Positions 18,861 through 27,684 of a stretch of DNA of 37,458 nt are shown piece by piece (the stretch's first letter is position 1; each line of letters begins with the position of its first letter). Origin of the DNA: Omnitrophica bacterium GWA2_41_15 (GTDB lineage: Bacteria; Omnitrophota; Gorgyraeia; Gygaellales; UBA12090). Made by a program: the position numbers and the translations under genes. The notes beneath the pieces are model-generated. The model made no database searches, was not told the origin of the DNA, and worked only from the letters and a program-made list of their open reading frames with translations. The stretch lies in NCBI GenBank assembly GCA_919901925.1, contig CAKKQA010000094.1:1-37458 (forward strand), written 5' to 3'.

Positions 18861-19415
18861 TTGGCCGCCTCAATATTTTGTAGATCTTAACTGATGGATT
18901 TTCAAAAACCAACTCGAATGAATCAATCTTTGAAAAATCCTTTTTATTAAAACGCAAGCTCTGTATAAAAAAGCCTGCTTTTATGGATTTAAGAAGTTCT
19001 TTCTGTTCCTGCGCATTTTGGGAAGCCAAAAATCTATTAATCAACACCCAGCGGCTTGATGCTATATTCCTATATTCTCCTGAGAGTTCCCGCGTCTCGC
19101 CTTCCGCAAAAGCCTGCCTGCCGCTTAAAGCAGTATAGCCATAAAAAGTAGGCTGCTCCATCTTATATACCTCGTGAGCGAAATATCTCCTATCAGTAAA
19201 AAAGGTCTCATGGAGCCCGGTATTATTTCTCATCCACTGCATAGCCTGCCACTAATCGTGATTTACGGTTGCACGTTCGTCACATATCTTTTCTTCTTTC
19301 CATGGCAATTTGCCACATCCGATCCCTACCCAATGCTGCAAATCTTTATTCCAGGAAAATCAAAAAGACACCACATCGAAATAGTTACTAGAAAAAACTG
19401 CCACAAAGCTAAGAG
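18853..19415 (-). pseudogene. Decayed C-terminal copy of the large membrane protein encoded at 21317-23332
   Basis: ORF 18853-19242 (MQWMRNNTGLHETFFTDRRYFAHEVYKMEQPTFYGYTALSGRQAFAEG...) nearly matches the C-terminus of 21317-23332. Upstream of the apparent start the homology continues: CDERATVNHD*WQA vs WDERASINYDEWLA, with an in-frame TAG at 19252-19254; a deletion of about 142 bp near 19345-19352 relative to the intact copy precedes further homology (ggaaaatcaaaaag...). Confidence 0.85.
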
Positions 19416-19446
19416 TATTTCTATTCATTCCTGAATTAGCATTCTT

Positions 19447-20883
19447 TTATTTTACTGTTATATCTGAATGGAATGTGCGATTTACCTTTCGTTTAAAAAA
19501 TAATATAAGGTTTTTTATAAACATATTTAACGACATGTCGTATCTTAAAACCACCGTTCTTATCTTATACCCGTGCAATATATTCCCGAGTATCTTAAAA
19601 ATGAATGGCGGTATTTTAAAAATTATATCTAAAAAGTTAATCAGAATTGGAAAATTAACGACCAAAGGAAAGAAGAAGTGCAACCTTTCAATCTCTTTTT
19701 TATTATCCAGCTTTAAGGGAGTGGAATAATAAAAAGACCTGCTTAACACAAACTTTTCCTCCAATAAGCCAGCATCTTTGGCTATTTGTTCTATGGCGGT
19801 TTGCGGATAAGGTTGGCAAAAATAAGCCCCCGAAAAATCCGCTTTTAAATCTATATTCAACCTTAATGTTTCAATATCATGTTTAAGACTGCCGCAGGGG
19901 ATACCGATTAAGTTCTGGGTATATATTTTTATGTTGTATTTATGTATCAGATGGGCTTTTTCTATCATCTTTTTGTTGCTTATCTTTCTGAAAAGTATCT
20001 TTTCCCGCAATGTTTCATTGCCTGTCTCAACCCCGATAAGCAATGTTTTACACCCTGCCCTGCTTAAATTCCTGACATAGTGTTCAGAGCATACATTGAA
20101 ACTCGTATTCGTAATAAACGGCAGGCCGATTTTCATTTTATACTTATCGGCAAAATCCTCAATCCATTCATCATCAAAAGGAAATATATCATCAAAGAAA
20201 TGAATCATCTTGGCGTGATACCGTTCTTTAAGTTCCAAGCACTCTTCTATTATGTTGCTGACGCTACGAACCCTTAGTTTAGCTCCCAGTCCTTTATACA
20301 TCTGTTGGTATTGATAATTGAAACAATAACTGCACATGTAAGGACATCCGCGGCTGGCAATAACTGAACGGACATCCGAAGCATAGAACTGTTCATATCC
20401 ACGGAATAATTCACGGTCCGGGAATGAAATCTCATCAAGGTTTGAAATTAAAGGCCGAAGTGGATTCTTGTTTGCCTTTGATACCACATTCATCACCGGG
20501 GTTGCTGTTTCTCTTGAGGAAATTTTGTCTAAAAATTCAGCCCACGCTTTCTCCCCTTCACCTACTATCAGATAATTTATTGAATTTTCCTTTATGATTT
20601 CGGGGAAGAATGTTGCGTGTGGGCCTCCCATTATCACAGGTATATCATATCTTTGTTTTACATTATTTACCGTATCAAGAAGATACGGAAAATTCGGCGT
20701 TAAAATGCTCAGCGCCAGCAAATCCGGTTTTTCTTCATTTATCATCTTTTCTATACGATTGTAATTGTTTTCGGATACATAGACCTGGTGGTTTTTCTCC
20801 TTGCAGATTTTAGATAAATACATTACGCCCAAAGGTTCTTCAAACCCCAAGTCTTCCATGTTCACTATAAATAGTATCCGCAT
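19447..20883 (-). CDS. B12-binding-domain radical SAM protein
   Basis: EEPLGVMYLSKICKEKNHQVYVSENNYN...IPVIMGGPHATFFPEIIKENSINYLIVGEGEKAWAEF; SRGCPYMCSYCFNYQYQ. Confidence 0.92.
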   Translation of the reverse strand: MRILFIVNMEDLGFEEPLGVMYLSKICKEKNHQVYVSENNYNRIEKMINEEKPDLLALSILTPNFPYLLDTVNNVKQRYDIPVIMGGPHATFFPEIIKENSINYLIVGEGEKAWAEFLDKISSRETATPVMNVVSKANKNPLRPLISNLDEISFPDRELFRGYEQFYASDVRSVIASRGCPYMCSYCFNYQYQQMYKGLGAKLRVRSVSNIIEECLELKERYHAKMIHFFDDIFPFDDEWIEDFADKYKMKIGLPFITNTSFNVCSEHYVRNLSRAGCKTLLIGVETGNETLREKILFRKISNKKMIEKAHLIHKYNIKIYTQNLIGIPCGSLKHDIETLRLNIDLKADFSGAYFCQPYPQTAIEQIAKDAGLLEEKFVLSRSFYYSTPLKLDNKKEIERLHFFFPLVVNFPILINFLDIIFKIPPFIFKILGNILHGYKIRTVVLRYDMSLNMFIKNLILFFKRKVNRTFHSDITVK

Positions 20884-20887
20884 CTCC

Positions 20888-21298
20888 TTAAGCCCCTTTC
20901 CGCCTCTTAACTTCTTTCATAGCATTTTCAAATATCTCATCATAAGTCATACCATTATATGAATTGCCGGGATGGTCTTTCTTCCAGGCGTCAAGTGTCC
21001 TTGTAACATATCCCTGGATTTCATCCACAGACAATCTATCAAAACACTCTTGGCAAAAAGGCGATATAATCCCGTCCTTTTTATAATAAACAGCGCAACT
21101 ATTTTTAGTTGCCATCGTATCACCGCAAGCGGGACAGAAATTATAAGGCGTCGTTATACAATAAGAATAATTTTTTAGGAGTTTTACTTTAGTAGATACA
21201 ATTAAAAACAATATGGGTATCACCAATATTGCTACTGACAGAATTATCTTCTTCATTTCCCTGGCTCCTTTAATCTTTTTATCCATCGCCAACATCAT
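20888..21298 (-). CDS. Small membrane-anchored protein with paired-cysteine (zinc-ribbon-like) segment
   Basis: N-terminal hydrophobic helix (KKIILSVAILVIPILFLIVS), then CPACGDTMATKNSC...PFCQECFDRL. Confidence 0.6.
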   Translation of the reverse strand: MMLAMDKKIKGAREMKKIILSVAILVIPILFLIVSTKVKLLKNYSYCITTPYNFCPACGDTMATKNSCAVYYKKDGIISPFCQECFDRLSVDEIQGYVTRTLDAWKKDHPGNSYNGMTYDEIFENAMKEVKRRKGA

Positions 21299-21316
21299 AA
21301 ACGACTAACAGGGCCT

Positions 21317-23332
21317 TCATCTTATTATCTCGTATATCCTTACAGACGGATTTTCAAAAACAAGCTTAAGCGTATCTATTTTAGAAAAATCTTTTTTATT
21401 AAAACGTAGACTGTGAATAAAATAATCCGCCCTTATAGACTCGAGCAGTTCCCTCTGCCGTGAAGCATCGACAGAGGTCAGAAATTTATTGACCAAATTC
21501 CACCGGCTGTTCGCTATCTTCCTGTATTCACCAGAAAATTCACGCGTGTCTCCTTCCGCAAAAGCCTGCCTGCCGCTTAAAGCAGTATAGCCATAAAAAG
21601 TAGGCTGTTCCATCTTATATACCTCGTGAGCGAAATATCTTCTGTCAGTAAAAAAGGTCTCGTGGATCCCGGTATTATCTCTCATCCACTGCATAGCAAG
21701 CCACTCATCGTAATTAATGCTTGCGCGCTCATCCCATATCCTTTGCGTTTCCCAAGGAAACCTGCCCCATCCGATTTTTACCCAGTTGTGCATATCCATA
21801 TAAAGAAACCCAGCAGAGAATAACAAAAGCGCTCCCAGCGCGAATTTACTGACGATCTTTTTCTCGCGCAAAATATAGTCCGCGGCGATTACTCCCGGGA
21901 TCAAAAAAACAATCTGCGTATACCATGCGTAATAGATTCTTATCCCCGGAAAATCAAAAAGGCACATCATAGAAATACTTACAAGAAAAAAGAATGCTAC
22001 GAATATAAGGCTGACCTTAAATTGGCCTAAATATTTTCTAAAGTCTCTGCGCACCCAAAAAAGCGCCGCAAAGGTCAAAAACTGCCAATTCAAAAAATAA
22101 TTTAGGATATTACGCGTTAGGCTAGAAAAAAACCTGTAAAAAGGATAAATCATATCGGCATAATTCTTTAAAAAAGCCGTACTCTTCAAGAACGCGTAAG
22201 CCTGTGACCTTGTTGTTTCATAATCATAATATAAATGATGCAGGGTATTATTAAGCATGGTCATCCTAAGTAAAATCAGGCTAATCAATAGGCCTATTCC
22301 TAAAATTATCTGCTTAATCGAAAACGGAAAATATTTCTTGAAAATATTAAGCACAAACAAAAGTAACAGGACAATGGGAATAATAATACCCAGCATAGAT
22401 TTTGTGGCGGTAAAATATGTAAATAAAATTATTAAATAAGCCAGATCCAAATCGCGCTGGCGGTTTAGATAGCTTACGATATAAAACACGAACAAAACAA
22501 ATGCGGGGATACTATAGTAAAGCGTTAAGGGATTAATAAAAAGATGGCCTTGAAGGCCTCTGGCCAAAAAGGCGCCAGTGGCAAATAAACCGAAGGTAAA
22601 CAGCGTGCTCTGGCGCAAAGAAAACCTGGCAATCCTTAAACCGCCGTAAAAAACTAAAAAGGCCATCATGAACCAATCAAATACCGGCTCAATAAAAAAA
22701 TGAATATAGAAAGGCTGTATCCGTGTGTAACTGTATACCACTGCCTGATATATGTTTTTCAGCATATGATATCCGATCAGGACCCCGGAAAATTTAGATT
22801 CTTCCAAAGGAAACCCCCTGATATACGACCAAACAACATCCAGATTCCAGAGCGAATCCGGATAAAATAACCCGGGATATTCCGGGGTTGGAGGGCTGGA
22901 AGGGATAATAAAAAACCTAAACACAATCACGGAACAAAATACATAAAAAAGCATGAATACCGCGTTAGCTAAACCTTCTTCCTGATACTCCTTCACCTTG
23001 CGCTCTCGAATTAATCTGACAACAGCCAAGCCTGAAATAACAAGCACCAAACACTCCGCATATTTAAAACTGAATAGTTTTCCTATCCAGCTTAAAATTA
23101 ACATAGCTATAATGCTTACGGGATAGCCAAAAATAAAACGCTCTATTTTTGTTAATTTTTCTGAAACAAGCCAGCCGCAAAAAATATACCCCGGAAGCAG
23201 CAAGAACAAAATCTGAAAAATGGCATACTTAATAATATCAAGCCTTAAGAATGCGAAATTCAGGGATAGATAAACATACGCCAAAACTAAAGGTAGAATT
23301 ATATAGCATTGTTTTAACCGTAAAACAGCCAT
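21317..23332 (-). CDS. Large polytopic membrane protein with soluble C-terminal domain (possible GT-C-like/oligosaccharide-processing protein)
   Basis: 671 aa with many hydrophobic helices; N-terminal LLLPGYIFCGWLVSEKLTKIERFIFGYPVSIIAML; soluble C-terminus ERASINYDEWLAMQWMRDNTGIHETFFTDRRYFAH. Confidence 0.65.
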   Translation of the reverse strand: MAVLRLKQCYIILPLVLAYVYLSLNFAFLRLDIIKYAIFQILFLLLPGYIFCGWLVSEKLTKIERFIFGYPVSIIAMLILSWIGKLFSFKYAECLVLVISGLAVVRLIRERKVKEYQEEGLANAVFMLFYVFCSVIVFRFFIIPSSPPTPEYPGLFYPDSLWNLDVVWSYIRGFPLEESKFSGVLIGYHMLKNIYQAVVYSYTRIQPFYIHFFIEPVFDWFMMAFLVFYGGLRIARFSLRQSTLFTFGLFATGAFLARGLQGHLFINPLTLYYSIPAFVLFVFYIVSYLNRQRDLDLAYLIILFTYFTATKSMLGIIIPIVLLLLFVLNIFKKYFPFSIKQIILGIGLLISLILLRMTMLNNTLHHLYYDYETTRSQAYAFLKSTAFLKNYADMIYPFYRFFSSLTRNILNYFLNWQFLTFAALFWVRRDFRKYLGQFKVSLIFVAFFFLVSISMMCLFDFPGIRIYYAWYTQIVFLIPGVIAADYILREKKIVSKFALGALLLFSAGFLYMDMHNWVKIGWGRFPWETQRIWDERASINYDEWLAMQWMRDNTGIHETFFTDRRYFAHEVYKMEQPTFYGYTALSGRQAFAEGDTREFSGEYRKIANSRWNLVNKFLTSVDASRQRELLESIRADYFIHSLRFNKKDFSKIDTLKLVFENPSVRIYEIIR

Positions 23333-23336
23333 CTTA

Positions 23337-23804
23337 CTATTTACCCCTTCCCAAAAGCATTAGCCTTAATACTGATAAGGCCCTGGAAATTAAAAGCATA
23401 TGCGGCCTTCCTATATAATACCTATTCGCCCTTAAAATGACCTGCCCATTGTTAATTAATCTTTGTATCCTGTTCTCTAATACCTCTTTGCCGTTATACC
23501 TAGCTAACAGTTCATCTAATGACAACCCTTCCCTGCTGTCATATAACTCCCGCAATAAACGGATCCTGCGGCCGGTTTCGCCTAGATTTATAAAATGAAA
23601 GTATAGATAACTTAACACCAGATACATAACCAGATTAACGGCCAAGGCGTATCTTCCGGAAATAAAAGTTGCCGCCATCCCGGCAAAAAAACCGAAATAT
23701 ACAGACTCCAAAAGCTTATACCTGACGATATATTTATAGCTTAATATCTGAATGAACGCGTTTATAATTAAACCGAAAAATGGCGCGAAAATCTTAAAGA
23801 ACAT
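23337..23804 (-). CDS. Small membrane protein with C-terminal winged-helix-like segment
   Basis: Hydrophobic N-terminal helices, then LRELYDSREGLSLDELLARYNGKEVLENRIQRLINNGQVILRANRYYIGRP. Track start 23855; ATG 23804 (MFFKIFAPFFG) avoids a 47-nt overlap and is preferred. Confidence 0.6.
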   Translation of the reverse strand: MFFKIFAPFFGLIINAFIQILSYKYIVRYKLLESVYFGFFAGMAATFISGRYALAVNLVMYLVLSYLYFHFINLGETGRRIRLLRELYDSREGLSLDELLARYNGKEVLENRIQRLINNGQVILRANRYYIGRPHMLLISRALSVLRLMLLGRGK

Positions 23805-23808
23805 AATC

Positions 23809-24321
23809 CTATCCGCCCTTTTGCTTCTTCCCCAACAAATTGCCATAAGCGACAAAAGCCATAATAAAATTTCTCCCTAGAGGGGTAAGCCTGTATTTGG
23901 CATCTTTCAGAATGGCCATCTTTGAATCTAACAGCTCTTTTAATCTCGGCAAAACCAGCTTTTCGTCAGACATCCGCGCTGCAAGTTCATCGCGGCTTAA
24001 GCCTGCGGAACCCGCCCGCGCAATCCTAATCACCATCTCAATAGATGGGCTCTGTGCCTCTACCGCTGAATAGCTGATTATATAAGCTATTGCTAGGCAT
24101 AAAAACAATAAAATCAACTGAGCTTTCTGAATCCAAACCCATTGAGAAGAAAAACCGAAAAAATTAAATACGGCCAGGACAAACAAACCAAACCCTAAGA
24201 TAATCAAGAAAATCAAACCTAACATAGCGCTGTGGTTTTTAGGCAGATATATTCTCCACATAATAACCTGCACCAAGAATGCAATCCCGAACAGGGCTAA
24301 ACTAAGGATCAAAACAGCCAT
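23809..24321 (-). CDS. Small membrane protein with C-terminal winged-helix-like segment
   Basis: Four hydrophobic segments then MVIRIARAGSAGLSRDELAARMSDEKLVLPRLKELLDSKMAILKDAKYRLTPLGRNFI. Confidence 0.65.
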   Translation of the reverse strand: MAVLILSLALFGIAFLVQVIMWRIYLPKNHSAMLGLIFLIILGFGLFVLAVFNFFGFSSQWVWIQKAQLILLFLCLAIAYIISYSAVEAQSPSIEMVIRIARAGSAGLSRDELAARMSDEKLVLPRLKELLDSKMAILKDAKYRLTPLGRNFIMAFVAYGNLLGKKQKGG

Positions 24322-24330
24322 GGTTTTATA

Positions 24331-25863
24331 TCAAATTCCATTTCTACTGAATACCTTAAAAAAGCTTTTCAGAGAGGTCGCGGTTTCCTTTTTTATCACC
24401 ATGTAATAAAACAGCTGGCAAAATTTAAAAAACAACATAAACCCCAGAATAAACAGGCCCGGAAGCTTCTTGAATATTTTTAGCGGATCGCTTCCGGCAT
24501 TAAACCACCCTGCCCCTTGTTTTGGCTTGGCAAATATTTTCTTAAGCCTGGATAGGTTTAAATAAAAATTAAAATAACTAAAAAGGATATCCCTTCTTAT
24601 TTCCGCCTCCGAAGCCCCTTGCGGCACATAAGAAAATGGCGTTTTCTTGAAAGGGTTTTCTATAAAAGTGGACACCGAAACAAAATTTTCATATAAGCCC
24701 TCAACCTTGAGGCAGCCGCTTTTTTTAGCAAATTCATACAGTTCAGTTCCCGGATATGGGGTTGCGTTATTATACCTAACCATGTCTAATTCTAATTCAT
24801 TGCTTAAATTCACACAATTCATCCTATCGCTATGGCTTTCTCCAGGCAGGCCGTAAATAAAAGTCGCGCTGACATGGAACCCGATCTTTTTTGCCATCCT
24901 TACCGCTCTCACACAATCCGCGACACTTTCTTCTTTTTTTATAACCTTCATAATCCTCTCGGAGGCAGTCTCTAAGCCGAAAAAAACGCTTCGGAATCCC
25001 GCGCTGAATAAATCCCGCAATAATTCATAATCAACGTTATCGCCTCGCGCCTGAAAACTGAATGTCATTTTCCTATGCAAGCCTTTTATTTTTATTAAAT
25101 CTATAAGATTATTTATCCTATCTTTGCTCACGCAGAAATTATCATCCAAAAAAAGGATAAAATTTTTTTTATATTTATCATTGAGTGTTTCTAATTCGGA
25201 AACAATCCTCTCCGATGAATAATGCCTATATTTCCTTCCGGTAGTAATACGGTTACTGCAAAAAATGCATTTATATGGGCAGCCGCGCGAACTTACCACA
25301 AACCCCAAATCATATTGTTTTGAAGTAAAAAGATGATATGGAAAAGGCGGAAAGCTGTCAATATCCTCTATAATTGGTGTTAATGCGTTATTAATTATTT
25401 CGTTGTTTTTTTTATAAGATATACTGCCCAAATGCGTAAAATCCTTGCCTTCTTTTATGTGTTTATATAATTCTAACAACGCCCTCTCGCCTTCTCCTCT
25501 TATTACTATATCTACATGCCCATAAGACAAAGATTCTTCCGGCAGCGCGCTAGGGTGCGCTCCGCCAAAAACTATTATTGAATCAGGATAAAGCCTTTTT
25601 AATTCTCTTGAAACAATTATTGCATTCTTAAAAGAAAGCGTTAAAACACTAAAGCCGAAAATATAAGGCTTTTGCATGCCCTTGACATATTCTGCGGCTA
25701 AACCAAGAATATTATCTTCGACCTGTTCGTCAACAAAATAAGCCTTGATACCCTGCCTCATGGCAGCCCCAAGAATACACCCAATTCCTACCGGAACATA
25801 TATGGGCAAAAACGGCTGGAATATTTTTAACGCGTTTTTGGATGAAGAATTAATCAAAATCAT
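24331..25863 (-). CDS. B12-binding-domain radical SAM protein
   Basis: FLPIYVPVGIGCILGAAMRQGIKAYFVDEQ...IIVFGGAHPSALPEESLSYGHVDIVIRGEGERALLEL; SSRGCPYKCIFCSNRITTGRKYRHYS. Confidence 0.92.
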   Translation of the reverse strand: MILINSSSKNALKIFQPFLPIYVPVGIGCILGAAMRQGIKAYFVDEQVEDNILGLAAEYVKGMQKPYIFGFSVLTLSFKNAIIVSRELKRLYPDSIIVFGGAHPSALPEESLSYGHVDIVIRGEGERALLELYKHIKEGKDFTHLGSISYKKNNEIINNALTPIIEDIDSFPPFPYHLFTSKQYDLGFVVSSRGCPYKCIFCSNRITTGRKYRHYSSERIVSELETLNDKYKKNFILFLDDNFCVSKDRINNLIDLIKIKGLHRKMTFSFQARGDNVDYELLRDLFSAGFRSVFFGLETASERIMKVIKKEESVADCVRAVRMAKKIGFHVSATFIYGLPGESHSDRMNCVNLSNELELDMVRYNNATPYPGTELYEFAKKSGCLKVEGLYENFVSVSTFIENPFKKTPFSYVPQGASEAEIRRDILFSYFNFYLNLSRLKKIFAKPKQGAGWFNAGSDPLKIFKKLPGLFILGFMLFFKFCQLFYYMVIKKETATSLKSFFKVFSRNGI

Positions 25864-25887
25864 GTTTTTCTCGGATTGCCTATAAAA

Positions 25888-26571
25888 TTACTTTACGCTG
25901 CCGGCCCACTTTTTATAAAAGTTGTTTAGCTTTGCGAATTCATCATAAGTCTGTAAGGATATTTTTGCTTCAGAAACCACTAGGCCAGTATAACCGCAAT
26001 CCCTTAATAAGTTCAAGAAATACAAAGAATGACCGGGAGATTGATGAATATGCGTATGCCATAATGACGAGCCATATTTATAACCGGTCAAATGTATATG
26101 GGAAGCCTGTTTTATGGCCCGGGCAAACTCTTCTTCGAATATCCCGCAGCATTCCAGCTGTAAATGTTCCAGGTCAAGGCACCTGCCCATGCCAAATTTG
26201 CGCATAAATTTTAGCGGTTCGTGGACACTGCATGTATTTTCTATGCATAATTTGGCATTAACGCCGCTAAAAATTTTGGCGATCTTTTCCCATTCATTAT
26301 CCCAGTATATGTTGTGGAAAACAACTACGCCGGCGCCTATCGCCGAAACCAACTCGGCTAATCTTGAAAAATCAGAATTATCGTTTGGGGCATGGACTGC
26401 ATACCTAAAACCGAATCTCTTGCAAAGCTTAATAAGGCGTTTAACATCTTTTAGTATTATTCCAGAAAGAAATAATTCTACCGCCCTTAATCCCGCCTTC
26501 TCAATAATTAAAAAGTAATCTTCACTTGGTTCACTCTTGGCGGTAATAATCATGTTATCTTTTATTGGCAT
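25888..26571 (-). CDS. Sugar phosphate isomerase/epimerase-like TIM-barrel (AP endonuclease 2 / xylose isomerase-like)
   Basis: AGLRAVELFLSGIIL...FRYAVHAPNDNSDFSRLAELVSAIGAGVVVFHNI...AKLCIENTC...MGRCLDLEHLQLE...HIHLTGY...GLVVSEAK. Confidence 0.75.
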   Translation of the reverse strand: MPIKDNMIITAKSEPSEDYFLIIEKAGLRAVELFLSGIILKDVKRLIKLCKRFGFRYAVHAPNDNSDFSRLAELVSAIGAGVVVFHNIYWDNEWEKIAKIFSGVNAKLCIENTCSVHEPLKFMRKFGMGRCLDLEHLQLECCGIFEEEFARAIKQASHIHLTGYKYGSSLWHTHIHQSPGHSLYFLNLLRDCGYTGLVVSEAKISLQTYDEFAKLNNFYKKWAGSVK

Positions 26572-26580
26572 AAACTTTTA

Positions 26581-27684
26581 TCAGATAAAATTTGTATGCA
26601 TAGGAGGAGCCCCTTGCGGAGCTTTGTACGCCGCTTTCCCTTGTTTTAAATCCCACAAGAATTCATTTACTTTGTGCTGAAGGCATAGGGTGCCGCAGGC
26701 GCTCTGCGCGTTAAACTTATCCGAGCAAATAGACTCCATAACTTCCGCGTAACGCCTGCTTTGCCATATTTCCTTAAAAGGCGTATCAACAATGTTTCCT
26801 ATATGAAATTTTTTATACTTCGTGTTAAAAAGCATACCGCAGGGGGCAACCAATCCTGAACCTGACATCTGCATTATAAATGCCGGGCCGTAACAGCGGC
26901 TATATTTACGTTTCCCCTCGCTTAGTATTTTAGACCATTTTATTTTCACTTGATACTCATCGTTAGAAAAAGCCTCAGCTTCTTTTAAAATACTTTCCAA
27001 GGCAAAATATTCGGGATAGTTAATACCAAGGCTGCCAAATTCATCGTCACTACAATGTTTAATAACCGTATAATCAACCTTTAATTCCCTGCCCAGCTTA
27101 GCCAAAGGGATTACCTGGTCGGACAACTGCGGCAGTAAAACCATTTGCAACCCCAGCGTAACACCGAGGCTTTTTTCATTCTTTATCCTTACACATTCTT
27201 TTATAGTGCTAATGACCTTGTCAAAGCATGCTTCCTTACAACCCATAATTTTCGCGTAACGGCCGGGTTCGGCCGCTGAAATATTAAACCGCAAATAGGT
27301 CAAACAGGGTAATATCTCTTCTAATTTATCGTCTTTAAGCAGAAACCCGTTAGTTCCGAGCGCAACGTCCAAGCCATTCGCTTTTCCTCTTAAAACAGCA
27401 TCATAAAGATGGGGCGAACATGTGCTTTCGCCATCGCTGACAAAACTTACCGCCTTTACCCCAATATCGACCGCATCATCTAAGAACCTGAATATCACAT
27501 CCCGTGTTAATTTTTTTTCATCATTCGCCTGTAACTGTCCATAACAATAAACGCAGCGATACGTGCACCGCCGGGTCAGGGCGCAATCAATAGTAATTGG
27601 GGCTATATGCTCACCCCTCTGCCAGGCCTCTAACCTTTCCCTATGCCAGGATAGCTTATGGCCATCAAGTATTAAATTTTGCAT
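26581..27684 (-). CDS. Radical SAM protein with SPASM-like C-terminal cysteine region
   Basis: IDCALTRRCTYRCVYCYGQLQ (CxxxCxxC); ALGTNGFLL; C-terminal GSGLVAPCGMLFNTKYKKFHIGNIVDTPFKEIWQSRRYAEVMESICSDKFNAQSACGTLC. Confidence 0.9.
   Translation of the reverse strand: MQNLILDGHKLSWHRERLEAWQRGEHIAPITIDCALTRRCTYRCVYCYGQLQANDEKKLTRDVIFRFLDDAVDIGVKAVSFVSDGESTCSPHLYDAVLRGKANGLDVALGTNGFLLKDDKLEEILPCLTYLRFNISAAEPGRYAKIMGCKEACFDKVISTIKECVRIKNEKSLGVTLGLQMVLLPQLSDQVIPLAKLGRELKVDYTVIKHCSDDEFGSLGINYPEYFALESILKEAEAFSNDEYQVKIKWSKILSEGKRKYSRCYGPAFIMQMSGSGLVAPCGMLFNTKYKKFHIGNIVDTPFKEIWQSRRYAEVMESICSDKFNAQSACGTLCLQHKVNEFLWDLKQGKAAYKAPQGAPPMHTNFI

Noticed and set aside
18853-19242. 129-aa ORF as an independent gene
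   Set aside because: Homology to 21317-23332 extends upstream past its ATG, interrupted by an in-frame TAG and a deletion; better treated as a pseudogene remnant.
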